The notes beneath the pieces are model-generated. The model was not told the DNA's origin. It saw only the letters and a list, made by a program, of their open reading frames with translations, and did no database searches. Positions 1 through 4,943 of a DNA stretch of 6,475 nt are shown here, one piece after another (the stretch's first letter is position 1; the number at the start of each line of letters is the position of its first letter). The position numbers and the translations under genes were made by a program. Source of the DNA: Candidatus Wallbacteria bacterium (GTDB lineage: Bacteria > Muiribacteriota > UBA6191 > JACPRK01); contig JACQFU010000325.1 in assembly GCA_016199905.1 (NCBI GenBank), positions 1 to 6,475 of the forward strand, in the 5' to 3' direction.

Positions 1-70
1 CGCCTCGACGCACCAGCTCGAGCAGCCTGGACAGTTGCGTCTTGGCCTCGTGAACGTTGAATTCCTTCAT
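1..70 (-). CDS. Phd/YefM-type antitoxin, N-terminal part (runs off the window)
   Basis: Read on the minus strand from the ATG at 70-68, the first 23 codons give MKEFNVHEAKTQLSRLL followed by ELVRRG. The pattern of a short beta strand, then N-V-H-E-A-K-T-x-L-S-R-L-L, is the hallmark N-terminus of Phd/YefM antitoxins, the DNA-binding labile partner of type II toxin-antitoxin pairs that also represses its own operon. The remaining residues and the expected downstream toxin (PIN, Doc, RelE/YoeB or similar) lie outside the window, so the toxin class is unknown. There is no Shine-Dalgarno sequence before the ATG, and the predicted promoter would start the transcript almost at the start codon. The family call is firm for so short a piece because the motif is distinctive. 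Whether the module is intact cannot be judged. Confidence 0.85.
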   Translation of the reverse strand, partial: MKEFNVHEAKTQLSRLLELVRRG

Positions 71-71
71 C

Positions 72-107
72 TTGACTAAGTTTACTGTAGTATATGACTA
101 AGTTCAA
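72..107 (-). promoter_or_regulatory. Predicted promoter of the antitoxin operon
   Basis: On the minus strand, TTGAAC (107-102) and TAAACT (84-79) are separated by exactly 17 bases, a good sigma70-type pair in an AT-rich island within GC-rich DNA. Transcription would start at about 72-73, only two or three bases before the ATG at 70, giving a leaderless or nearly leaderless mRNA. An alternative -10, TATACT at 94-89, has no convincing -35. Confidence 0.5.
74..104. repeat. Direct repeat overlapping the antitoxin promoter, probable autoregulatory operator
   Basis: GACTAAGTT occurs perfectly twice, at 74-82 and 96-104. The start-to-start distance is 22 bases, about two helical turns, so both copies face the same side of the helix. 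One copy overlaps the -10 and the other the -35 of the predicted promoter. A small inverted repeat, TACT-GT-AGTA (83-92), lies between them. Phd/YefM antitoxins usually bind repeated sites over their own promoter, so an operator role is a natural inference; no binding is shown by sequence alone. Confidence 0.5.
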
Positions 108-189
108 GACTCCGTCGGTTGTCGGTTAGGGCAAGCGCTGCCCAAGCCGCTCGCCGTCCCCATCCCCCACCGGCCCTCGCTAGCTCGAG

Positions 190-209
190 CCTACGCGATC
201 GGCCAGGCT
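190..209. repeat. Imperfect repeat copy A (partner at 4415-4435)
   Basis: The sequence CCTACGCGATCGGCCAGGCT here matches CCTACGCGATTGGACCAGGCT at 4415-4435 with one substitution and one single-base gap. The similarity does not extend into the flanks. Copy A lies in the non-coding stretch between the antitoxin promoter and the gene at 322. Copy B covers the stop codon of the LexA-like gene. It may be a dispersed repeat or a shared site; chance is possible. Confidence 0.3.
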
Positions 210-262
210 CCAATGCGAGCCACCGGGCGACAGCATCAGGCCACGAGCCGAATCGCGCCGCG

Positions 263-316
263 TATGATGTCGCCTGACTCAGAACCCCTCTGAGCAGCGC
301 CGGCGTAGAGGAGAGG
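263..316 (+). promoter_or_regulatory. Upstream signals of the gene at 322: -10-like box, small hairpin, strong RBS
   Basis: TATGAT at 263-268 is one base from the -10 consensus but has no recognisable -35. A perfect 6-bp inverted repeat, CTCAGA (278-283) and TCTGAG (289-294) with loop ACCCC, would lie near the start of the transcript. A purine-rich AGAGGAGAGG (307-316) sits at good spacing before the ATG at 322 and supports that start. The RBS is the most secure of the three. The rest of 108-262 shows nothing recognisable apart from repeat copy A. Confidence 0.4.
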
Positions 317-321
317 CCTTC

Positions 322-732
322 ATGAGTGAGTACCAGTACTGCGAGTTCCAGGCCATCGACAGACCACTCACGAAAGTCGAAGTGAGAGAGCTGCGAGGCC
401 ACTCTAGCCGCACCCCCATCACCCCGTCTCGGTTCGTCAATTCCTACAGTTATGGCGACCTCAGGGGGAATCCGGCTGCCTGTGTGGAGAATTACTTCGA
501 CGCCTTCCTCTATCTCGCCAGCTGGGGAAGACGTCGCCTGGTCTTCAGATTTCCGGCGGATGCCCTCCCACTCGAAGCCGCCCGGGCGAATTGCAAAGGG
601 GACAGCGCTTCGGTCAGGCAGAAGAGCGACTATGTGATACTCAATCCTCGTACACGTTCATCAAGCGGATCGCAGCGAGCGGTCTCATCCCCGGCTGAGC
701 ACCGCCAATTGCCGATGTCAAGACTGCTTTGA
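322..732 (+). pseudogene. Truncated conserved hypothetical protein (MSEYQY family, N-terminal third)
   Basis: The ATG at 322 follows a strong RBS. Residues 1-107 match, from memory, the opening of a widespread family of unknown function that begins MSEYQYYEFQAIDRPL. Shared features are the ITPSRFVN element (33-40), YGDLRG (44-49), the YFDAFLYLASWG core (58-69) and SASVRQKSDYVIL (95-107). Full members are several hundred residues long, as I recall them. After residue 107 (about base 643) the frame turns into Ser/Arg-rich sequence (NPRTRSSSGSQRA) and stops at 730-732, so the C-terminal two thirds are missing. A deletion or rearrangement near 640-700 is the simplest explanation. No catalytic motif is visible and the function is unknown. 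The family is, to my recollection, found near SWIM and SNF2 genes, which fits the helicase that follows. Confidence 0.6.
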
Positions 733-1208
733 ACGTGTTCGGTTTCCGCATCGATTCGCTCGAAGGCGAGTTGGCCGACGCCGTCGAGCTGGCCGAGCAC
801 TGCGCCCACAGCGATGCCGGGGACTCACCCGGCTTGTGCGCTGACCCCGCCGTGGCGACGACGCCGCAGCAGTGCCGGCTCGTCGATACCTACTGGGTCC
901 TGGACTACCTGAGTTGGCAAGCCCGAGAAGCCTGGCCGCCACGGACGGCAGCGGCGTGGCACGCCGAGTGGCTTCCAGCACTCGATGCGCGCGAATTCCT
1001 CGACTGCCTGGAAGGACACCCCGCCTTTGTCTGTTTGCCCGGCTTCGAGCCGTCACTGAACGTATCGTGGACCTCGGCAGGCAAGGCAACCATCACCCTG
1101 GTGCCGGGCTTGCCCCGTCACATCCAATTGGCCTCGGACCTGGGGCCCTACTCGACTTTTCCTTGGAGGTGGTTCTCGGAGGAGCGCCGCTGGACGAGCA
1201 AGAGTTGA
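729..1208 (+). pseudogene. SNF2-type helicase, reading-frame piece 1 (N-terminal region, frameshifted)
   Basis: This frame, opening with TTG at 729, has strongly GC-rich third positions through about 1142 and so looks genuinely coding, although I recognise no domain in it. It includes YWVLDYLSWQAREAW and EFLDCLEGHPAFVCLPGFEP. From about 1143 the frame loses sense (PYSTFPWRWFSEERRW) and stops at 1208, while the next frame gives the recognisable LLDFSLEVVLGG of the helicase-associated domain. Adding one G to the run at 1142-1145 would join them as ASDLG-ALLDFSLEV, so this is most likely the N-terminal part of the helicase. The true start is uncertain: there is no RBS at 729, and the same frame is open back to a TGA at 696-698, reading APPIADVKTALNVFGF into it. 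Confidence 0.5.
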
Positions 1209-2209
1209 AGGAGGTTCTCTCCAAGGCAGCCGGCCTGCTCTTCATGCGAGGGGCCTGGGTCGAGGTGAATGGCCCCAAGTTGTCGGGGACTCTGAGCCTC
1301 TGGAAATCCGTGCAGGAGCAGGTGAGCGGCGGTTTGCCCTTCCTGGACGGGATCCGCTTGCTCGCGGGCGCGGGCTGGCGCCGAAGGGCAGCCAAGGATA
1401 TCGCGTCCATCGGCGATGACTGGTTCACGGATGGCGACGAATGGTGGGCCCCCGCCGAGGGGGCATGGCTGGCCGATGCCATGGAGGCACTGCGCAGACC
1501 GCTACCGGCCGAAGATCTGGATCTGCGGGGAGAGTTGCTGATGACCTTGCGCCCCTACCAGCAAAGCGGCCTGGCCTGGCTGCTTCGACTCCACCGGTTT
1601 GGGCTCGGCGGCTGCTTGGCAGACGACATGGGCCTGGGCAAGACGGTGCAGGTGCTGGTCCTCCTTCTCCTGCTCAAGCGAGAGGGCGCGCATGACGCGC
1701 ATTTGCTGATTGTCCCGGCCTCTCTGATCGCCCACTGGGAGGCGGAGGCCAGTCGCTTGGCCCCCTCCCTTCGCCTGAGGATCATCCACCCCTCGGCCGC
1801 GAACGCCGACCGACTTCTCAGTCTCGGGGCCGGAGCGCTATCGGATTGTGACGTGTTGCTCACCAGCTATGCGTACGTCTCGAAGCTCTCGTGGCTCCAG
1901 GGAGTGAGCTGGGGACTACTGGTACTCGATGAGGCCCAGGCAATCAAGAACCCCAACGCGCGGCAAAGTCGGGCAGTGAAGCGGCTTCGGGGCCGCACGC
2001 GGTTGGCCTTGACCGGCATTCCGTGGAAAACCGCCTGGACGATCTTTGGTCGCTCTTCGACTTCGTCAACCCGGGCCTCCTGGGCTCGACTCTGGCCTTC
2101 GGCCGCTTTATTCGCCGTCTGGAAGGACTCGAGCACGACAACTTTGCGCCGCTGCGAAAGCTCGTCCACCCGTATCTGCTTCGACGGCTCAAGTCGGACA
2201 AGACCGTGA
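1143..2209 (+). pseudogene. SNF2-type helicase, reading-frame piece 2 (associated domain and first RecA lobe)
   Basis: The frame is open from before 872, but the helicase-like sequence begins around 1145. Bases 1148-1500 encode a DUF3670/SNF2-associated-like region (LLDFSLEVVLGG, LFMRGAWVEVN). Then follow LRPYQQSGLAWL (about 1547-1582), Walker A DDMGLGKT (1622-1645, motif I), LLIVPASLIAHW (motif Ia), DVLLTSYAYV, and DEAQ (1928-1939, Walker B/motif II). At motif III it reads LALTGIPWKTAW where the family has LTGTPVENRL. A single missing base at about 2020-2023 throws it out of frame, and the rest to 2209 is nonsense. The intact proteins are DNA-dependent ATPases of the Snf2 superfamily 2 group; their exact bacterial role is poorly defined. 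As read, this piece alone lacks the second lobe and cannot be an active translocase. Confidence 0.8.
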
Positions 2210-2703
2210 TCCCGGATCTTCCGGAAAAGATCGAGGTGACCGAGCCGCTGGCCACCCACCTCGGAGATGTCTTCGGACGCCGGGGGTTGGTGCTGACGAG
2301 AGACACCCAGATGCAGGCGCGTCGAGTCCTCGTCGAGCGATTTCAGCAAGACGATGACGTCCCATTCCTCGTGCCGACGCTCAAGACGGGCGGGGTCGGC
2401 CTGAACCTGACTGCGGCCTCGCACGTGATCCACTTCGATGGATGGTGGAATCCGGCCGTGGAGAGCCAGGCGACCGACCGCGTGTATCGAATCGGCCAAA
2501 GACGAAACGTGCTGGTGCACAAGCTGGTCTGCAGAGGCACCATCGAGGAGAGAGTCGACCGGATGCTGGCGTGTAAGCAGCGGCTGTCGGATGAGGTGCT
2601 GCAGAGTAACGGCGAGGCCTTGCTGACGGAGATGTCGACCGAGGAACTGCTGGAGGTCATCTTGCTCGATGTCCGAACCGCTTTCGAGGAGGAAGGGTTA
2701 TGA
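2023..2703 (+). pseudogene. SNF2-type helicase, reading-frame piece 3 (second RecA lobe, internally deleted)
   Basis: The frame resumes exactly after motif III: VENRLDDLWSLFDFVNPG. It continues through YLLRRLKSDK to LPEKIEV, then jumps directly to TEPLATHLGDVFGRRGLVL. In family members about 110 residues separate these, including the CxLSxxQ segment, the LKQICNHP segment and the motif IV strand ending LVFTQFREM; all are gone here, in frame, at about 2236-2241. The remaining C-terminus is good: GGVGLNLTAASHVIHFD (motif V, residues 123-139) and QATDRVYRIGQRR (motif VI with arginine finger, 149-161), then VHKLVCRGTIEERVD and the usual acidic tail LLTEMSTEELLEVILLDV. The TGA at 2701-2703 is a natural family end. 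The deletion should abolish the ATPase fold even if the frameshifts are sequencing errors. Confidence 0.8.
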
Positions 2704-2732
2704 AGACCAGCGCCAGCGCTGAACATAGTTGA
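2700..2732 (+). other. Eleven-codon open frame overlapping the helicase stop (possible remnant)
   Basis: ATG at 2700 overlaps the helicase stop as ATGA and reads MKTSASAEHS before TGA at 2730-2732. In many genomes a SWIM zinc-finger gene follows this kind of helicase, often closely. This could be the surviving start of such a gene, but it is too short to match to anything and may be chance. Confidence 0.2.
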
Positions 2733-3133
2733 AGAGCTCAGCCATGGGCGCTGAGGCCGAAGCCCCACCCGGCCGGACAGCGCCGACGGCAAATGAGCTC
2801 ACTAAGGCCTCTGGTGCCTCCTACTGCCCTCGACCCGGAAGCCAAGGTTGAAGCAGGACTTTGTATTTACGACTCAACCGCTCTCTTAGGTCGGCGTACC
2901 CCCTACGGGACACGTATCGAACTTTGTGCCTGGCGCCGACGGCGGAGGTGCGGGTGGTGTTGGAATGCATCCGCGGGCTGACGAGGGACGGTGGACTATC
3001 CCGGGTGAGGTGATCAAGAGCGGCATTGCTCTGCCGGAGCACGTCAGGGATCGTCAATCCGGCGACGAGAAAGAGCATCGGAGGACTCGCAGGCATCGGG
3101 GGAAAAACGCGACGCAACCTCCCCCCAGTCCTG
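2733..3133. other. About 400 bases with no confident gene
   Basis: This stretch lies between the helicase stop and the stop of the minus-strand NTPase gene. No SWIM motif (CxCx..CxH) is readable on either strand. One plus-strand frame is open for 53 codons from 2852 to the TGA at 3011-3013. It includes AYPLRDTYRTLCLAPTAEVR and then VVLECIRGLTRDGG, has reasonable composition but no start codon or RBS, and could be a gene fragment. A minus-strand frame across 3117-2821 also stays open, with no motif. I see no tRNA or IS ends. Third-position bias is weaker than in the flanking genes, which suits degraded or non-coding sequence. Confidence 0.4.
3083..3131 (-). terminator. Possible weak hairpin downstream of the minus-strand operon
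   Basis: Just past the NTPase stop, two nested complementary pairs occur: GGACT (3083-3087) with AGTCC (3127-3131), and GGGGG (3098-3102) with CCCCCC (3121-3126). The inner loop is about 18 bases and there is no T-tract after the structure in the minus direction, so it is not a canonical intrinsic terminator. The position, 3-50 bases past the stop, is the only reason to list it. Confidence 0.2.
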
Positions 3134-4393
3134 TCAGTACTCGGCTCCTCCGCCCCGGGCCACGCCTCGCTTGATGCGAGCCATCAGTTTCTGGATGTCC
3201 GGATCGCGCGATGCCAAGGCGTTGCCGACGTAGACCGAGATTCGCCGGCTCTCCGGCACCCAGCCCGGAAGGTCGCGCAAGACCTCGCCGTCGGCCCTCA
3301 GCCTCCGGAGCTCCTCGGCCAGTCCCTCGGCTCGCGGACGCTCCGACTCCGAGGTGATGTTGATCAGATAGACCGACGCATAGTGTAGGCCGTCGTGCCC
3401 CTCCGGCAGCAAATACGAGTCCTGCATGATAGGGACTCCGTCCTTGGCGAGCTTCAGCAGCTTACCGGCCACGTCGGGAGGCAGTTCGATCTCCTCGACC
3501 GTTTCCCACTCACCGTCCTCGGGCGGCGGAGGCTCCTCGGCAGAGCTCCCGCCCTTGGAACCGAGGGTGAGGTACGTGGCCAAGTCCAGCCGCATCGCCT
3601 CCTTCCTCCCCCGGGTGACGAGCGGCTGACCCTCCGGCATCGGACGCAAGACAAAGACGCCGAGCCCGGAGCGGCCGATAGTGCCTCGCGGATGTCCCTC
3701 GACGATCAAAGCCTCTCCGCTGCCGAAGAGCCGCTCAGCGCGGGTGAGCGCCTCGACTCTCTCCCCCGGCGTGTCCCGGGCTGCGGTGGCGACCAACGCG
3801 CCGGCACGCTTGTATCGAACCACGTCAGGGTCCTCGTCGGAATTCCGGCGCGGCTGCTCGTCCGCCCGCAACCGCAGCAGCGAGAAGCACTGGCGGCGAT
3901 CGGACTCCAGCAACCTCTCTATCGTCGTGGTCTTCCCCGAGCCCGGAGGGCCGTTGATCCAGATGGTGTCGTAGGTGGGTATCAAGGGCTGGTTGAGCGC
4001 AGGCGCTCGGGTGATGAGTCTGCCGGCAGCATAACGGAGATTCGGCTCTGTGATCACGACGTACCGTTGGTCGAGGACTACCCGTTGCACCCCGAAGAAG
4101 AAACGCTCGAGCTTCGAGACCTCGCAACAGGCCTTCAGTTCAGGGCCGTCCGCGCATTCGAGCACTACAGCGGGAACACGCACCTGACCCTGTCCCAAGT
4201 CATTCGCAACGTCGCGGAGCGGTAGATCCAGACGGGCAGGTGCCAACACTGACCGCCAGCATTCTGCCTCTGGAGTCCCCGTGCCACCTGAGACCCCGCC
4301 CGCGCGCTCCGGCGCACCGCCGGTGCCATCTGGCGCGGCCTCGACCCTCGTGGGCTTTTGAGCACGCGATAGGTGAACTCGCGGTTTCGGCAC
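3134..4393 (-). CDS. P-loop NTPase with MobB-like core, function unknown
   Basis: With the GTG at 4393 the protein has 419 residues. An in-frame GTG at 4249 (371 residues) is a good alternative, because the first 48 residues are Gly/Pro/Ala-rich and look non-conserved; neither start has a clear RBS. Residues 70-125 form a region of unknown type (RVPAVVLECADGPELKACC, QRVVLDQRYVVITEP). Then comes TIWINGPPGSGKTTTIERLL with Walker A GPPGSGKT at 148-155. DPDVVRYKRAGALVATAA (188-205) and EALIVEGHP (227-234) parallel the RHRxAGA and LVEG elements of MobB-like P-loop proteins. An acidic low-complexity linker (about 283-302) leads to a C-terminal domain with YASVYLINITSESERPRAEG and RISVYVGNALASRDPDIQK. 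No membrane segment is seen. It is last in a minus-strand run, 40 bases (or about 185 with the later start) after the LexA-like gene. The substrate is unknown; molybdenum cofactor genes are not nearby, so a MobB function is not implied. Confidence 0.75.
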   Translation of the reverse strand: MPKPRVHLSRAQKPTRVEAAPDGTGGAPERAGGVSGGTGTPEAECWRSVLAPARLDLPLRDVANDLGQGQVRVPAVVLECADGPELKACCEVSKLERFFFGVQRVVLDQRYVVITEPNLRYAAGRLITRAPALNQPLIPTYDTIWINGPPGSGKTTTIERLLESDRRQCFSLLRLRADEQPRRNSDEDPDVVRYKRAGALVATAARDTPGERVEALTRAERLFGSGEALIVEGHPRGTIGRSGLGVFVLRPMPEGQPLVTRGRKEAMRLDLATYLTLGSKGGSSAEEPPPPEDGEWETVEEIELPPDVAGKLLKLAKDGVPIMQDSYLLPEGHDGLHYASVYLINITSESERPRAEGLAEELRRLRADGEVLRDLPGWVPESRRISVYVGNALASRDPDIQKLMARIKRGVARGGGAEY

Positions 4394-4414
4394 TGCTCGG
4401 CGGCCCGAGGCGGC

Positions 4415-4435
4415 CCTACGCGATTGGACCAGGCT
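4415..4435. repeat. Imperfect repeat copy B (partner at 190-209)
   Basis: CCTACGCGATTGGACCAGGCT differs from copy A by one substitution and one inserted base. It ends inside the stop codon region of the LexA-like gene and fills half of the 40-base gap before the GTG of the NTPase gene. Its role is unknown and chance is not excluded. Confidence 0.3.
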
Positions 4436-4943
4436 AGCGGCTCTTCTGCCAGGTGCGGCTGGGAATCATCGTGCCTCGACCGTCCGGCTGCCAACGCGAA
4501 GCTTCGGCTGCCACCTGGCGCGAGGCGGCCAGCGCCTCGGCATCGGACACCCCCGAACCCTCGAGCGAAGCCTTGAGGCGTTCGGCCGCCTCGAGCACCA
4601 ACTCGATGACTTCACGGTCGGACAGCCCATGCGAGAGCAGGCGCGGCATCATCGTGTCCAGTACTGCAATCGCTGACGGCGCCGCAATCGATGACGCGCT
4701 GACCCTCAACGTGCGGCCGGCACCCGGCACACGGCTGATGAACCCGTTTCGCTCGAGTGTCTTGATCATCCCGTTCACGCTCGGCGTGGTGGTGCCGAAG
4801 TGGGCCGCTATCTCGTCGTACGAAGGAGCGATCCCGCGTTTTCGAGTGTTGAGCAGGATGAAAGCGAGGTACTCGCCCTGCCGCCGCGTCGGACGAGCCC
4901 CCGCGGCGACCTGTCGGGTCGGCGCCCGTGATGCAGTGCTCAA
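4434..4943 (-). CDS. LexA-type winged-helix DNA-binding protein without peptidase domain
   Basis: The 169-residue frame starts with TTG at 4943, overlapping the upstream TGA as TTGA, which suggests translational coupling. Residues 18-82 (PTRRQGEYLAFI, PSYDEIAAHFGTTTPSVNGM, IKTLERNGFISRVPGAGRTLRV) follow the LexA DNA-binding domain pattern: L/PTxRQxEYLxFI, a helix-turn-helix with the recognition helix around TTPSVNGMIKTLE, and the wing xGxIxRxPGxxRxxxV. No cleavage site or Ser/Lys peptidase follows, so this is a stand-alone regulator and not LexA itself. Residues 92-150 are predicted largely helical (LSDREVIELVLEAAERLKASL, shown here only in part: REVIELVLEAAERLK) and could dimerise or bind a partner. 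It probably regulates its own operon or a linked locus. I could not identify an operator. The domain call is solid; the biological role is inferred. Confidence 0.8.
   Translation of the reverse strand: MSTASRAPTRQVAAGARPTRRQGEYLAFILLNTRKRGIAPSYDEIAAHFGTTTPSVNGMIKTLERNGFISRVPGAGRTLRVSASSIAAPSAIAVLDTMMPRLLSHGLSDREVIELVLEAAERLKASLEGSGVSDAEALAASRQVAAEASRWQPDGRGTMIPSRTWQKSR

Noticed and set aside
82..402. Minus-strand open frame of 106 codons across the intergenic region
   Set aside because: It runs antisense over the promoter and well-conserved start of the gene at 322 and has no recognisable motif.
718..1089. Minus-strand open frame of 123 codons
   Set aside because: Arg/Pro/Ser-rich translation, antisense to a plus frame with clear third-position GC bias.
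2012..2040. Programmed ribosomal frameshift in the helicase
   Set aside because: No slippery heptamer or downstream structure is evident, and the gene also carries another frameshift and a domain deletion, so decay or sequencing error is simpler.
1867..2520. Minus-strand open frame of 217 codons
   Set aside because: Antisense to unmistakable SNF2 motifs; a typical shadow in GC-rich DNA.
2023..2703. Independent small helicase gene starting at the GTG at 2023
   Set aside because: It begins in the middle of motif III with no RBS, exactly where the preceding frame breaks off; it is the continuation of the same gene.
3395..4225. Plus-strand open frame of 276 codons
   Set aside because: Antisense to the Walker A-bearing NTPase; its own translation is Arg/Leu-rich with no motif.
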